Shown here: positions 19,507 through 29,590 of the stretch, one piece after another | Layout of the letters: each line of letters begins with the position of its first letter | Numbering within the stretch: the stretch's first letter is position 1 | DNA from: Burkholderiales bacterium | Lineage (GTDB): Bacteria; Pseudomonadota; Gammaproteobacteria; Burkholderiales; Burkholderiaceae_C | DNA length: 64,000 nucleotides | Assembly (NCBI GenBank): GCA_029268225.1 | Contig: JAJUGJ010000010.1 | Coordinates: 1 to 64,000, forward strand | Reading direction: 5' to 3' | Program-made: the position numbers and the translations under genes | Notes under the pieces: generated by a model | What the model was told of the DNA's origin: nothing | What the model saw: the letters and a program-made list of their open reading frames with translations, nothing else | Database searches by the model: none

Positions 19507-19614
19507 TCGCCCTCTTCACGAACGGGCGGGTCCCTGTGAGAGCCCATCGCGGTCGGACTGGTAGCACAATGGCGGCCTCGCCCACTCAGGGCTGCCTCAT
19601 TGCGTTCTCACACC

Positions 19615-20352
19615 ATGGCCAAACGACCACGCCTGCCCGCCGGGCACAACACCCTCGATCAGATCCTGTTTGATCAGGGGTTTGGCGAACGCCGGGTGTG
19701 CGAGGGGCTCGTCCTCAACGGCCTGGTGCAGGTCGATGGTGAGGTGGTGGATGACCCGGATGCCGTGTTTCCGGAAGACCGTTTGTCCCTGAGCGTCGAT
19801 GGCATGCCCTGGGTCACCCACGTCAAGGCGCTGATCATGCTGCACAAGCCGGCGGGCTACGAATGCTCGCTCAAGCCGGGTGCCTGGCCGGGTGTGCACA
19901 ACCTGCTGCCGGTACCGCTGCGTCGCCGGGGTCTCCAGCCCGTGGGACGGCTCGATCAGGACACCACCGGCCTGTTGCTGCTGACCGATGATGGCCCCTT
20001 GCTGCACAAACTCACCTCACCCAAGCACCACGTGCCCAAGGTGTACGAGGTGACCTGCAAGCACCCGGTCACCTCGGCCATGTGCGAGAAGCTGCGCAAA
20101 GGTGTGGTGCTGGACGACGATCCGGCCCCCGTGCATGCGGATGCGGCCGAGCCGGTGGGAGAGGGCGAGACCTGCCATCTGCGTCTCACCTTGTTGCAAG
20201 GCAAATACCATCAGGTCAAGCGCATGGTTGCGGCCGTCAGCAACCGGGTCGAAGGACTGCACCGCAGCCAGATCGGCCGTCTGACGCTGCCCGACGACTT
20301 GGCGCCGGGGCAGTGGCGTTGGATCGAAGACCCGGCCATCGTGCTGCCCTGA
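19615..20352 (+). CDS. rsuA: 16S rRNA pseudouridine synthase, RsuA family
   Basis: 245 residues. N-terminal S4 RNA-binding domain (about 10-65), then a RsuA/RluB-type catalytic domain with Asp in the GRLDQDTTGLLLLTDDG motif and LTSPKHHVPKVYEV, KYHQVKRMVAAV and LHRSQIGRLTLP. The H-LTSPKHHV-KVY pattern is typical of RsuA, which makes pseudouridine 516 in 16S rRNA; RluE-like specificity cannot be excluded. The start is taken as ATG 19615; TTG 19600, five codons upstream, is in frame but neither has a clear ribosome site. Stands alone between the protease and the convergent GGDEF-EAL gene. Confidence 0.85.
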   Translation: MAKRPRLPAGHNTLDQILFDQGFGERRVCEGLVLNGLVQVDGEVVDDPDAVFPEDRLSLSVDGMPWVTHVKALIMLHKPAGYECSLKPGAWPGVHNLLPVPLRRRGLQPVGRLDQDTTGLLLLTDDGPLLHKLTSPKHHVPKVYEVTCKHPVTSAMCEKLRKGVVLDDDPAPVHADAAEPVGEGETCHLRLTLLQGKYHQVKRMVAAVSNRVEGLHRSQIGRLTLPDDLAPGQWRWIEDPAIVLP

Positions 20353-20417
20353 TCTGTTCGCCGGTTTTTTGACTCACTCGTGCGCCGAGGCGAGCAGCCG
20401 CAAGATCCTGCGGGGGC

Positions 20418-22589
20418 TCACAGAATGTTCTTGAAGTCCGTGTTCAGGTACTCGTCCTGCACGCTGGGCGCCTCCCAATCGCGCACCCATGCCACGAACG
20501 CATCGGGTGGCATGGGCCGGCTGATGAAGAAACCCTGCGCTTCATCGCAGTGCAGGCCCTCCAGCAGCTTCCAACTCTTGGCGGATTCCAGACCTTCCGC
20601 CACCACACGCATGCCCAGGTTGTGCGCCAAGTCAATGACGGAGCGCACGATCTTGGCGTCGTTCAAGTCGTTTTGCATGTTCAGCACAAACGACTTGTCG
20701 ATCTTCAACTCTTGAACCGGCAGTGTCTTCAGGTAAGCCAGTGAGGAATAGCCCGTCCCAAAATCGTCAATCGACAGTTGGAAGCCCAGCTCGCTCAAGC
20801 GACTCAAGATCTGTTGACCGTGAACCGGATCGTCCATCGTCGCACCCTCGGTGATCTCCAGCACGATGGCACTCGCTGGCACGTGGTGACGTGTCACGAT
20901 CGCATGCAGGTGTTGGGGCAACTCACGGTCCATCAGATCTCTGGGAGACAGGTTCACGGCGATCTTCAGATCCAGTCCCGCTTGCAGCCATTCGCGCCAG
21001 ATGGCCGATGCCTGATCCACGGCCCACAAGGTCAGCACCCGGATGAAGCCGGTCTGTTCGGCAAATGGAATGAAACGATCGGGTGTGATGAGACCGTGCT
21101 CAGGATGCTGCCAGCGGATCAAGGCCTCCGCGCCGAGCACCGTGTTCGTGGCCAGGCAAATCTTGGGTTGCAGGAACAGCTTCAGTTCATGGCGGTTCAC
21201 GGCCTGCTTCAGCTCTGTCAGCAAACTCAGTGACGCGGCCTGGTCCGGATCCATGTCTGGGCTGTAGACCATCACACTGCTCATCTTCTGGCGGGCCACA
21301 TTCATGGCCATCTCGGCATGTGACAGCAATTCATCGGCAGTGCGGCCATCTTCCGGGAACAGCGTGACCCCGGCTTGGGCCATCAGGTCAATGGCCTGAC
21401 CATCCAGCTCGAAAGGCGTGTCCATGTTGCGCAGCAGGGCTTTGGCCAGTTGTGTGGCACTCACCTTGTCCGCGCGAGGGACCAGGCATGCAAACTGATT
21501 GCCGCCGATGCGTCCCAGCACATGGTGGACGTCCGGCAGGCTGGCCGTCAGGCGATGTGCCACCTTGCGTAGCAGGGCATCACCCGATGCCTGGCCCAGC
21601 ACGGCGTTGACGTGTTTGAAGCGCTGAATGTCCAGGGTGATCAGGGCGCCACTGCGCTGTGCTTTGCGCGCCTCGGTGATCTGTTGCGCCAGTCGCATCT
21701 GAAAGAAGGCGCGGTTGGGCAAGTGGGTCAGGGTGTCACGGAAAGCCGTCTGGCGAATGTCTTTTTCCCGCTCGTGACGGAACTGTGTGAGGCCCTGCAT
21801 CATCTTGCCCAGATGGTGCAACTCCGCCGGCCCTGCTGGGATGGGCACATCGGGCCATTCCTCTTGTGTGGCCCGGTGTGTCCAGCCGCTCAGGTCGAGC
21901 AAGCCGCGCCGCACCCTGGCACCTTGTTGCCACAGCAGCGCCCCGGCCAACGAGAAGCCCCCCAGCGTCACCAGTGCCAACTGCCAGCGCGCCCGCGCCC
22001 AGCCAGGATCGGCCACGGCGGGCCCGGTTCGCAGCCACACCACCGCTCGTCCTCCGGGCAGTGCCGGAGCGCTCACGGACAAGGCAGCATGCAGCCAGCC
22101 ATCGGCCTCAAACTCAAGGGGGGCGCCATCGCTGCGGTGAGCCGTGAGCGTGCGGCGCTCAGTCAGGCTCAAGGCCTCGTAAGCCGAGGTCCATGCCTTG
22201 GCATCCCCGTGGCTGGGTTGCCAGGCGCCATCCACGCGTTCTTGCGCGAGCACTGCCACCTGGACCTGGGGCATCAGGTGCAAGGCGTGTTGCAAGCCAG
22301 ACTGCAGCGCCTCTGGCGATGCATGCAGGACGGCCGCCTGTCCATGCGGCGGCTGCAGGCCGTTTGGCTGGAGCATGACGCGTGCGACCTGCACACTCTG
22401 CCGCAACTCTTCGCGTGCATGGCGCAAATCTGCGCCCGCCTGCTGCTGGCGCAGCACCAGCCACACCAGGCCAGACACGGCCACCGCCAGAATCACGATC
22501 GGCAGGACCAGCAAGGCAGGCAGCGGGAGAGCAAGGCGCTTGAAGGGCATGGAGGCGTGGGCAAGGCGCAGAAATAGGTTGACCTTCAT
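20418..22589 (-). CDS. Membrane GGDEF-EAL protein with degenerate cyclase motif (probable c-di-GMP phosphodiesterase)
   Basis: 723 residues. Two transmembrane helices (about 18-46 and 200-222) enclose a periplasmic domain of about 150 residues; a cytosolic linker, GGDEF-like domain (about 280-450) and EAL domain (about 465-710) follow. The cyclase signature is GGNQF instead of GGDEF, so this domain should lack catalysis and may bind GTP or act as scaffold. The EAL domain is intact: AEALIRWQHPEHG, NLSPRDL, EITEGATMDD, DDFGTGYSSLAYL, LKIDKSFV and VAEGLES. No RxxD site is seen. Start ATG 22589, with ATG 22550 an alternative directly before the first helix. Convergent with rsuA, divergent from ribF. 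Confidence 0.9.
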   Translation of the reverse strand: MKVNLFLRLAHASMPFKRLALPLPALLVLPIVILAVAVSGLVWLVLRQQQAGADLRHAREELRQSVQVARVMLQPNGLQPPHGQAAVLHASPEALQSGLQHALHLMPQVQVAVLAQERVDGAWQPSHGDAKAWTSAYEALSLTERRTLTAHRSDGAPLEFEADGWLHAALSVSAPALPGGRAVVWLRTGPAVADPGWARARWQLALVTLGGFSLAGALLWQQGARVRRGLLDLSGWTHRATQEEWPDVPIPAGPAELHHLGKMMQGLTQFRHEREKDIRQTAFRDTLTHLPNRAFFQMRLAQQITEARKAQRSGALITLDIQRFKHVNAVLGQASGDALLRKVAHRLTASLPDVHHVLGRIGGNQFACLVPRADKVSATQLAKALLRNMDTPFELDGQAIDLMAQAGVTLFPEDGRTADELLSHAEMAMNVARQKMSSVMVYSPDMDPDQAASLSLLTELKQAVNRHELKLFLQPKICLATNTVLGAEALIRWQHPEHGLITPDRFIPFAEQTGFIRVLTLWAVDQASAIWREWLQAGLDLKIAVNLSPRDLMDRELPQHLHAIVTRHHVPASAIVLEITEGATMDDPVHGQQILSRLSELGFQLSIDDFGTGYSSLAYLKTLPVQELKIDKSFVLNMQNDLNDAKIVRSVIDLAHNLGMRVVAEGLESAKSWKLLEGLHCDEAQGFFISRPMPPDAFVAWVRDWEAPSVQDEYLNTDFKNIL

Positions 22590-22712
22590 TCTCGGACAGA
22601 AGGCGGATCGTCGAATCTGCTCCTGCAGAGAATCGTGCTGAAAATTGCGTTTCTGTCACGCTCAACCAGCATCGTCGACGTCTCGGTGCAGGCTGGCCGG
22701 ATAATGCGCCCC

Positions 22713-23684
22713 ATGCAGATCTTTCGTGGATTCCATCATGCAGCACTGGCGCCCGCCTGTGCGCTGACCATCGGTAATTTTGACGGTGTTCATCGTGGAC
22801 ACCAGGCGATGCTCGCACTGTTGCGCAACGAGGCCCAGCACCGAGGGCTGCCCGCGACGGTCCTCACTTTCGAGCCGCACCCGCGCGATTACTTTGCCGC
22901 GCTGACGGGCAAGCCCGACCTGGCGCCCGCGCGCATCGCCACCTTGCGTGACAAGCTCTCTGAGCTGGAGCGCTGCGGCGTCGACCAGGTCGTGGTCCTG
23001 CCCTTTGACCAGCGCCTGGCCAGCCTCAGCCCCCAGGCCTTCATCGACGATGTGCTGGTGAATGGCCTGAAGGCCCGCTACGTGCTGGTGGGGGATGACT
23101 TCCGCTTTGGCGCCAAGCGCGCCGGCGACTACGATCTGCTCGATGCCGAGGGCAACCGCCAGGGCTTCGATGTCGCTCGCATGATGAGTTACGAGGTCCA
23201 TGGTCTGCGCGTGTCCTCCTCAGTCGTCCGTGACGCCTTGGCTGCGGGCGACATGACCCAGGTCGAGCGCCTGCTGGGCCGGCCCTACACCATCAGCGGC
23301 CACGTCATCCACGGCGCCAAGCTGGGCCGCAGCCTCGATTGCCGCACGCTCAACGTCCGCTTTGGGCACGAAAAACCCGCTACCTCGGGCATCTTCGTGG
23401 TCCGCACCCACGGCTTGTCCGAACAGCCCCTGGAGGGCGTCGCCAGCCTGGGCGTGCGCCCCACGGTGGAAGACGCCGGCCGCGTCCTGCTGGAGGTCCA
23501 TTGCTTTGATTGGCCCGCCACCCTCGGCAAGGAAGGGGGCTACGGTAAAATCGTGCGCGTAGAGCTCTTGCACAAGTTGCGAGACGAGGCCCGTTACGAC
23601 GGCCTGGAGGCCTTGCAGGCCGCCATTCACCAAGACATTGCCGACGCGCGCGGGTTTTTCGAGGCTCAGCGGCGCGGCGTTTAA
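22713..23684 (+). CDS. ribF: Bifunctional riboflavin kinase / FAD synthetase
   Basis: Makes FMN from riboflavin and FAD from FMN. 323 residues, close to the family norm of about 310. N-terminal nucleotidyltransferase domain with LTIGNFDGVHRGHQAML (HxGH-like) and FEPHPRDYF, VLPFDQRLASLSPQAFI, VGDDFRFGAKRAGDYDLL, SSSVVRDALAAGDM; C-terminal flavokinase domain with GRPYTISGHVIHGAKLGR, ASLGVRPTV and LLEVHCFDW. ATG 22713 chosen because the family begins just before the HAAL-IGNFDG region; the longer open frame to 22635 precedes any similarity. First gene of a ribF-ileS-lspA unit, 18 bases before ileS. Confidence 0.95.
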   Translation: MQIFRGFHHAALAPACALTIGNFDGVHRGHQAMLALLRNEAQHRGLPATVLTFEPHPRDYFAALTGKPDLAPARIATLRDKLSELERCGVDQVVVLPFDQRLASLSPQAFIDDVLVNGLKARYVLVGDDFRFGAKRAGDYDLLDAEGNRQGFDVARMMSYEVHGLRVSSSVVRDALAAGDMTQVERLLGRPYTISGHVIHGAKLGRSLDCRTLNVRFGHEKPATSGIFVVRTHGLSEQPLEGVASLGVRPTVEDAGRVLLEVHCFDWPATLGKEGGYGKIVRVELLHKLRDEARYDGLEALQAAIHQDIADARGFFEAQRRGV

Positions 23685-23702
23685 GCCGAACCCTGAGCCC
23701 CC

Positions 23703-26633
23703 ATGAGCCAAGACCAGACCGCCAAGCCCGGCAAGAGCCAACAAGAAGCCAAAAAGGGCGGCGCCAAACCCGCCGAGGCGCCCGAGTCCAAGTACCGCGC
23801 CACGCTGAACATGCCGGACACCCCCTTCCCGATGCGGGGGGACCTCCCCAAGCGTGAGCCGGGCTGGGTGGCCGAGTGGGAGCAAAACGGTCTGTACGAC
23901 AAACTGCGCGCCGCCCGTCAAGGCGCGCCCAAGTTCGTGCTGCACGACGGCCCGCCGTATGCCAACGGCAACATCCACATCGGTCACGCCGTCAACAAGA
24001 TCCTCAAGGACATGATCGTCAAGGCGCGCCAGCTCAAGGGCCTGGACGCCATCTACGTGCCCGGCTGGGACTGCCACGGTCTGCCCATCGAAAACCAGAT
24101 CGAGAAGACCTTCGGCCGCAACCTCAGCCGTGACGACGTGCAGGCCAAGGCCCGCGTCTACGCCGCCGAGCAGATTGACGGCCAGCGCACCGACTTCAAG
24201 CGCCTGGGCGTGCTGGCCGACTGGGCCCATCCCTACCGCACCATGGACTTCGGCAACGAAGCCAACGAAATCCGCGCGCTCAAGAAGATCATGGAGCGCG
24301 GCTACGTCTACCTTGGCCTCAAGCCTGTCTACTGGTGCTTCGACTGCGGCTCGTCCCTGGCCGAGTTCGAAATCGAATACGCCGACAAGAAGTCGCAAAC
24401 GCTGGACGTGGCCTTCCCGAGCGCCGAGCCCGCCAAGCTGGCGGCCGCCTTTGGCCTGAGCAGCCTGAGCAAAGACGCCTTCACCGTGATCTGGACCACC
24501 ACCGCCTGGACCATCCCGGCCAATCAGGCCCTGAACGTCCACGCCGAACTCAGCTACGCCCTGGTCGACACGCCCAAGGGCCTGCTGGTGCTGGCCGAAT
24601 CTCTCGTGGAAAAGGCTGTGATACGCTACGGCTTTGCTGCTGACGACTGCAAGGTGCTGGCGACCACGACCGGCGCCAAGCTCGAAGGCCTCAAGTTCAA
24701 GCACCCGCTGGCCCATGTGCATGAAGGCTACAACCGCGAAGCCCCCGTCTACCTGGCCGACTACGTCAGCGCCGAAGACGGCACCGGCATCGTGCACGCC
24801 GCCCCCGCCTACGGTGTGGACGACTTCAACTCCTGCATCGCCCACGGCCTGAAGTTCGACGACATTCTCAACCCCGTGCAAGGCAACGGCGTCTACGAGG
24901 CCGAACTGCCCCTGTTCGGCGGCATGCACATCTGGAAGGCTGCCCCCGTGGTGCTGGAGACCCTGCGCGAGCACGGTCGCCTGCTGGCCACCCAGGACAT
25001 CGTCCACAGCTACCCGCACTGCTGGCGCCACAAGACCCCCGTCATCTTCCGTGCCGCCGCCCAGTGGTTTGTGCGCATGGACGAAGGCGAGGGCGTCTTC
25101 ACCACCGACAAGGCCGAGAAGACCCTGCGCCAGACCGCGCTGGACGCCATCGACCACACCACCTTCTACCCCGAGAACGGCCGCGCCCGTCTGCGCGACA
25201 TGATCGCCAACCGCCCCGACTGGTGCATCAGCCGCCAGCGCAACTGGGGCGTGCCGCTGCCGTTCTTCCTGCACAAGGTCACAGGCGAGTTGCACCCCGA
25301 CACGATGGCCCTGATGGACAAGGCCGCCGACTTGGTCGAGCAAGGTGGCGTCGAGGCTTGGTCCACGCTGGACATGGCCGCCTGGCTGGGTGACCATGCC
25401 GACGACTACGCCAAGTCCACCGACATCCTCGATGTCTGGTTTGACTCGGGCACCTCCTTCTTTCACGTGCTCAACCCCGCCCAGGGCAGCCACCCGGATG
25501 CTGGCCACGACGAACTGCACGAAGCTGACCTGTACCTGGAAGGCCACGACCAGCACCGCGGCTGGTTCCACAGCTCCCTGCTGGCCGCCTGCGCCATCTA
25601 CGGCCGCGCCCCGTACAAGGGCTTGCTGACCCACGGCTTCACCGTCGACGGTCAAGGTCGCAAGATGTCCAAGTCGGTGGGCAACGTGGTCGCCCCGCAA
25701 GAGGTGTCCGGCAAGATGGGCGCCGAAATCATCCGCCTGTGGGCCGCCTCCACCGACTACTCCGGTGACCTGGGCATCGACGACAAGATCCTCGCCCGCG
25801 TGGTCGATGGCTACCGCCGCATCCGCAACACCTTGCGCTTCCTGCTGGCCAACACATCCGACTTCAACCCGGCGACCGATGCTGTGCCGCTGAGCGAGCT
25901 GCTCGAGATCGACCGCTACGCCCTGGCCCGTGCCTCGCAATTGCAGGAAGACATCCTGGCCCACTACGAGCGCTACGAGTTCCACCCCGTGGTCGCCAAG
26001 CTGCAGGTGTACTGCTCCGAAGACCTCGGTGCCTTCTACCTCGACGTTCTGAAGGACCGCCTGTATACCAGCGCGACGAACAGCAAGGCCCGCCGCGCTG
26101 CGCAAACCGCGCTGTGGCACATCACGAACGGCATGCTGCGCTGGATGGCGCCGTTCCTGAGCTTCACCGCCGAAGAGGCCTGGAAGATCTTCAACGGTGG
26201 CGAGACCATCTTCACCGAAACCTACTGGGACTTCCACGAGGCCGACAAGGACACCGAGTTGCTGGCCAAGTGGTCGCGCATCCGCGCCTTCCGCGAAGAG
26301 GTCAACCGCCAGATCGAAGAAGTGCGCACCCGCGGTGAAGTGGGTGCCTCGCTGCAGGCCAACCTGTTCGTCACCATCAACGCCGACGATCAGCGCTTGC
26401 TGGCCGACCTGCGCAGCCTGGGCGACGACCTGAAGTTCGTGCTCATCGTCTCCAGCGTCGAGTTGGCCGAAGGCCACAGCACCCAGATCGAGGTCAACCC
26501 CTCCAAGGCCGTCAAGTGCGAGCGCTGCTGGCACTACCGCGACGACGTGGGCGTCAACCCCGAGCACCCGACGATCTGCGGCCGTTGCGACAGCAACCTG
26601 CACGGCGACGGCGAACACCGCGAGCACGCCTGA
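23703..26633 (+). CDS. ileS: Isoleucine-tRNA ligase
   Basis: Class I aminoacyl-tRNA synthetase charging tRNA-Ile; 976 residues, slightly above the bacterial norm of about 940. HIGH motif in [16 protein letters not shown] (about residues 84-99), editing domain ([31 protein letters not shown]), KMSKS in [12 protein letters not shown] (about 654-665), and a C-terminal zinc finger with [10 protein letters not shown] and [10 protein letters not shown]. The N-terminal ~28 residues ([19 protein letters not shown] and on) are a Lys/Ala-rich extension before the conserved [16 protein letters not shown]. Its stop overlaps the lspA start (TGATG). Confidence 0.97.
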   Translation: MSQDQTAKPGKSQQEAKKGGAKPAEAPESKYRATLNMPDTPFPMRGDLPKREPGWVAEWEQNGLYDKLRAARQGAPKFVLHDGPPYANGNIHIGHAVNKILKDMIVKARQLKGLDAIYVPGWDCHGLPIENQIEKTFGRNLSRDDVQAKARVYAAEQIDGQRTDFKRLGVLADWAHPYRTMDFGNEANEIRALKKIMERGYVYLGLKPVYWCFDCGSSLAEFEIEYADKKSQTLDVAFPSAEPAKLAAAFGLSSLSKDAFTVIWTTTAWTIPANQALNVHAELSYALVDTPKGLLVLAESLVEKAVIRYGFAADDCKVLATTTGAKLEGLKFKHPLAHVHEGYNREAPVYLADYVSAEDGTGIVHAAPAYGVDDFNSCIAHGLKFDDILNPVQGNGVYEAELPLFGGMHIWKAAPVVLETLREHGRLLATQDIVHSYPHCWRHKTPVIFRAAAQWFVRMDEGEGVFTTDKAEKTLRQTALDAIDHTTFYPENGRARLRDMIANRPDWCISRQRNWGVPLPFFLHKVTGELHPDTMALMDKAADLVEQGGVEAWSTLDMAAWLGDHADDYAKSTDILDVWFDSGTSFFHVLNPAQGSHPDAGHDELHEADLYLEGHDQHRGWFHSSLLAACAIYGRAPYKGLLTHGFTVDGQGRKMSKSVGNVVAPQEVSGKMGAEIIRLWAASTDYSGDLGIDDKILARVVDGYRRIRNTLRFLLANTSDFNPATDAVPLSELLEIDRYALARASQLQEDILAHYERYEFHPVVAKLQVYCSEDLGAFYLDVLKDRLYTSATNSKARRAAQTALWHITNGMLRWMAPFLSFTAEEAWKIFNGGETIFTETYWDFHEADKDTELLAKWSRIRAFREEVNRQIEEVRTRGEVGASLQANLFVTINADDQRLLADLRSLGDDLKFVLIVSSVELAEGHSTQIEVNPSKAVKCERCWHYRDDVGVNPEHPTICGRCDSNLHGDGEHREHA

Positions 26634-27169
26634 TGGCCACCAAGAAGTCTTCCGGCGCCGCCGCGCGTGGCGGCAACCAGGGCTTGCTGCCCTGGCTCGG
26701 CATCGCCGCCATCATCATCCTGCTCGACCAGTTCACCAAGGTGCTCATCGTCGGCTGGATGCAGCACGGCGACAGCCGCGAGGTCTGGTCCTTCTTCAAC
26801 ATCGTGCGGGCGCACAACACCGGCGCGGCTTTCTCGTTCCTGGCGGGGGCGGGGGGCTGGCAACGCTGGTTCTTCGTCGGCCTGGGGGCGGTGGCCACCG
26901 TCTTCATCGTCTACATGCTGCGCCAACACGGCAACCAGAAGCTCTTTGCCTGGGCGCTCACGCTCATCCTGGGTGGCGCCATCGGCAACGTCATCGACCG
27001 CCTGGTGCACGGCTATGTGGTGGACTTTCTGGACTTCCACTGGGCCTTCCTCTCGGGCATCTTCCCCGGCGGCCATTTCCCGGCCTTCAACGTCGCCGAT
27101 TGCGCCATCAGTGTGGGGGCGGTGTTGCTGATCCTCGACGAGATCCTGCGCGTGCGCCGCGGGAGCTAA
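26633..27169 (+). CDS. lspA: Lipoprotein signal peptidase (signal peptidase II)
   Basis: Inner-membrane aspartic protease removing signal peptides from prolipoproteins. 178 residues with four transmembrane segments (about 21-41, 76-94, 102-122, 150-172). The five conserved motifs are present, including DQFTK near the N-terminus, [37 protein letters not shown] with one catalytic Asp and [15 protein letters not shown] with the other. N-terminal Lys/Ala/Gly-rich leader. ATG 26633 overlaps the ileS stop. The lipoproteins encoded elsewhere in the window (DUF4394, LptM, PilP, Ig-like protein) would be its substrates. Confidence 0.96.
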   Translation: MATKKSSGAAARGGNQGLLPWLGIAAIIILLDQFTKVLIVGWMQHGDSREVWSFFNIVRAHNTGAAFSFLAGAGGWQRWFFVGLGAVATVFIVYMLRQHGNQKLFAWALTLILGGAIGNVIDRLVHGYVVDFLDFHWAFLSGIFPGGHFPAFNVADCAISVGAVLLILDEILRVRRGS

Positions 27170-27259
27170 ACCCCGCTTTGCTCAGGGATGCGCCTGCGAT
27201 GTGAGGGCAGGGCGGTGTGCTACGCTGAACGCAGTACATTGACTCTGCCCTTGATTGCC

Positions 27260-28396
27260 ATGCCTGGACTGCTTCCCGCCATCGACCCTGACGGTCTGCT
27301 CGAGTTTTCGGTGGTCTACACCGACCGTGCGCTGAACCACATGTCCAAGCGCTTCCAAGGCGTGATGACCGACATCTCGGCCATGCTCAAGCGGGTGTAC
27401 AACGCACATTCGGTCGCGCTCGTGCCCGGTAGTGGCACCTTCGGCATGGAGTCGGTCGCACGTCAGTTTGCACACGGCAAGCATGTTCTGGTGATCCGCA
27501 ACGGCTGGTTCAGCTACCGTTGGACCCAGATCTTCGACATGGGCCAGATCCCTGCGAGCCACACCGTCCTGAAGGCGCGCCGTCTGCGCGACGACTCGCA
27601 AAGCCCCTGGGTGCCGGCCCCCATCGACGAGGTCGTGGCCGCTATCGTCCGCGAAAAGCCCGCCCTGGTGTTCGCTCCCCACGTCGAAACCGCGGCCGGC
27701 ATGATCCTGCCTGATGACTACCTCAAGGCCGTTGCCGATGCCGTGCACGCCGTCGGTGGCCTGTTCGTGCTCGACTGCATTGCCTCCGGGGCGATGTGGG
27801 TGGACATGAAAGCCACGGGCGTGGACATTCTGATCTCAGCGCCACAAAAGGGCTGGAGCAGTTCGCCCTGCTGCGCCATGGTCATGCTCAGCGAGTGTGC
27901 CCGCCAGGCCATCGACGCCACCCAAAGCAGCACCTTCGCCATGGACCTCAAGAAGTGGCTGCAGATCATGGAAACCTACGAGGGTGGTGGTCACGCCTAC
28001 CACTCGACCATGCCCACAGATGCCCTCGTGCGTCTGCGCGAAGCCATGGCCGAAACCGAGGCATACGGTTTCGAAAAGGTACGTCAGGAACAGATCACCC
28101 TGGGCCTTGAAGTGCGTGCGCTGCTGGCCCGCCACCGCTTCGAGAGCGTGGCGGCCGAGGGCTTCCAGGCACCCGGCGTCGTGGTCAGCTACACCACCGA
28201 CCCCGAGATTCAATCCAGCAAGAAATTCCTGGCTCTGGGCCTGCAAACGGCTGCAGGTGTGCCCCTGCAGTGTGATGAGCCGACCGATTTCCGTACGTTC
28301 CGTCTGGGCCTGTTCGGCCTGGAAAAATGGCACAACGTTCCGCGCACCCTGCAGCAACTTGACCAGGCCCTGACGACCATCCAGTCTGGCGCTTGA
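27260..28396 (+). CDS. Class V PLP-dependent aminotransferase (serine-glyoxylate / alanine-glyoxylate type)
   Basis: 378 residues of aminotransferase class V, fold type I. Visible: VALVPGSGTFGMESVARQF, FVLDCIASGAMW with the cofactor Asp, and the Schiff-base Lys in ISAPQKGWSSSPCCAMVML; substrate-binding C-terminal part with FRTFRLGLFGLEKW. The pattern resembles the serine-glyoxylate / alanine-glyoxylate / 2-aminoethylphosphonate group; the exact amino donor cannot be read from sequence. ATG 27260 chosen because the conserved part begins directly after it; the open frame from 27188 is not convincing. Stands alone, 90 bases after lspA. Confidence 0.85.
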   Translation: MPGLLPAIDPDGLLEFSVVYTDRALNHMSKRFQGVMTDISAMLKRVYNAHSVALVPGSGTFGMESVARQFAHGKHVLVIRNGWFSYRWTQIFDMGQIPASHTVLKARRLRDDSQSPWVPAPIDEVVAAIVREKPALVFAPHVETAAGMILPDDYLKAVADAVHAVGGLFVLDCIASGAMWVDMKATGVDILISAPQKGWSSSPCCAMVMLSECARQAIDATQSSTFAMDLKKWLQIMETYEGGGHAYHSTMPTDALVRLREAMAETEAYGFEKVRQEQITLGLEVRALLARHRFESVAAEGFQAPGVVVSYTTDPEIQSSKKFLALGLQTAAGVPLQCDEPTDFRTFRLGLFGLEKWHNVPRTLQQLDQALTTIQSGA

Positions 28397-28541
28397 TCCT
28401 GTCGCACGGGCGACCTGTGGGAGCGGGCTATGCCGTCGTGCCCGAGAGCCCTGTTCCCCGCAGGGCTGCGTGCTTGTCCCAATGACGATCCTCTTGCGGG
28501 GGCGTACTGTCCTGTCAACATGACTTCCGGCAGGAGGACGT

Positions 28542-29552
28542 ATGGGCTCAGTGGGTCGCTTGTCGCATCACGTGCTTGTTTCGCGTCGGCGGGGAACCCG
28601 TCGGCGTTCGGTTCTCAAGCGCCACCATGGTCACTGGGCCGTGTCCTCTTACGGCCACCAGCGTGACGATCGGGATGCCACGCAGGCCACAGCATCCGAC
28701 ACCCTGGTCGACCGTTCACCCGCGGCGCGGTCCGACAGCGACCTCGTCACAGCGGAAGGCTCTCGCGCGCCCAGTGTCTTGGACATGCCTCTGGCCACTT
28801 TGTCGTGGTCAGATCCCTGGCGCTGGCTGCAGCGAGGCTGGTCTGACTTCCTGCACGCGCCTGCCATCGGCCTCTTTTATGGCGCCTGTTTTGTGCTGAT
28901 GGGCTGGGCGCTCCTCGCGGTTTTCGAATTCGCGCCGCAGTACACCCTGGCCCTGTCGGCGGGATTTTTGCTGATGGGGCCTTTCCTGTGTCTGGGCTTG
29001 TACCAGGTCAGTCGTGGGCTGGAGCGTGGCGAGCCGCCCGACTTCTGGCGCTCTCTCACAGCGTGGCGCATCAGCAGCGCACAGTTGGCCATCTTCGCGG
29101 CCATCTTGCTCGTTCTGGAGATGCTGTGGGGGCGCGCCGCCATGATCGTCTTCGCGATCAGCTTCACCGGTATGCCAGACTTCACCGGCCCCCTCTCATC
29201 GTTCCTGACCGAGGAGTACCTGACCTTTTTCGTGACGTACACGCTGGTGGGTGGCATCTTTGCGGCGCTGATCTACGCCATCAGCGTGATCAGCATGCCG
29301 ATGATCCTGGACCGAGGTGTCGATGCCATCTCCGCTGGTCTGGCGAGCCTGCGCTTGGTCAGCACGCAAACTGGCGTGATGCTGTTGTGGGCCGCCTTGA
29401 TCTCTGGCCTGATCTTGTTGGCCTTGCTGCCCGGTTTCCTGGGGTTGCTGGTGGTCGGGCCGGTGTTGGGGCATGCCTCTTGGCATGCCTATCGCGCGGT
29501 CATGCCAGCTGAGGTGCGACGCGCTGACGTCTCTTCGCCGCCCAGCACATGA
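28542..29552 (+). CDS. DUF2189 polytopic membrane protein
   Basis: 336 residues, function unknown. The C-terminal ~255 residues match the DUF2189 pattern: WSDPWRWLQRGWSDFLHAPAIGLFYG, then six hydrophobic segments (with GPFLCLGLYQVSRGLERGE between the second and third) ending GHASWHAYRAV. The N-terminal ~80 residues are hydrophilic and rich in Arg, Ser and Asp, with no similarity I recognise. ATG 28542 is supported by a full AGGAGG site at 28532-28537, so the long form is annotated; ATG 28785 would give the shorter canonical length. Convergent with the rhomboid gene. Confidence 0.75.
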   Translation: MGSVGRLSHHVLVSRRRGTRRRSVLKRHHGHWAVSSYGHQRDDRDATQATASDTLVDRSPAARSDSDLVTAEGSRAPSVLDMPLATLSWSDPWRWLQRGWSDFLHAPAIGLFYGACFVLMGWALLAVFEFAPQYTLALSAGFLLMGPFLCLGLYQVSRGLERGEPPDFWRSLTAWRISSAQLAIFAAILLVLEMLWGRAAMIVFAISFTGMPDFTGPLSSFLTEEYLTFFVTYTLVGGIFAALIYAISVISMPMILDRGVDAISAGLASLRLVSTQTGVMLLWAALISGLILLALLPGFLGLLVVGPVLGHASWHAYRAVMPAEVRRADVSSPPST

Positions 29553-29570
29553 CGGGTGCGATGTGCTGGG
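29541..29570. terminator. Inverted repeat between convergent genes, terminator-like
   Basis: Perfect 10-base arms CCCAGCACAT / ATGTGCTGGG with a 10-base loop, overlapping the stop codon of the DUF2189 gene and 21 bases from the rhomboid stop. There is no T-run, so it may be a Rho-dependent or RNA-stabilising hairpin. Confidence 0.5.
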
Positions 29571-29590
29571 TCACGGCCTGTGTTCAAGAC

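Noticed and set aside
23220..26627. 1135-codon open frame antisense to ileS
   Set aside because: It covers a certain gene in the opposite strand and is rich in Val, Gly, His, Asp and Ala, the composition expected from reading GC-rich codons backwards. It has no ribosome site and no recognisable domain.
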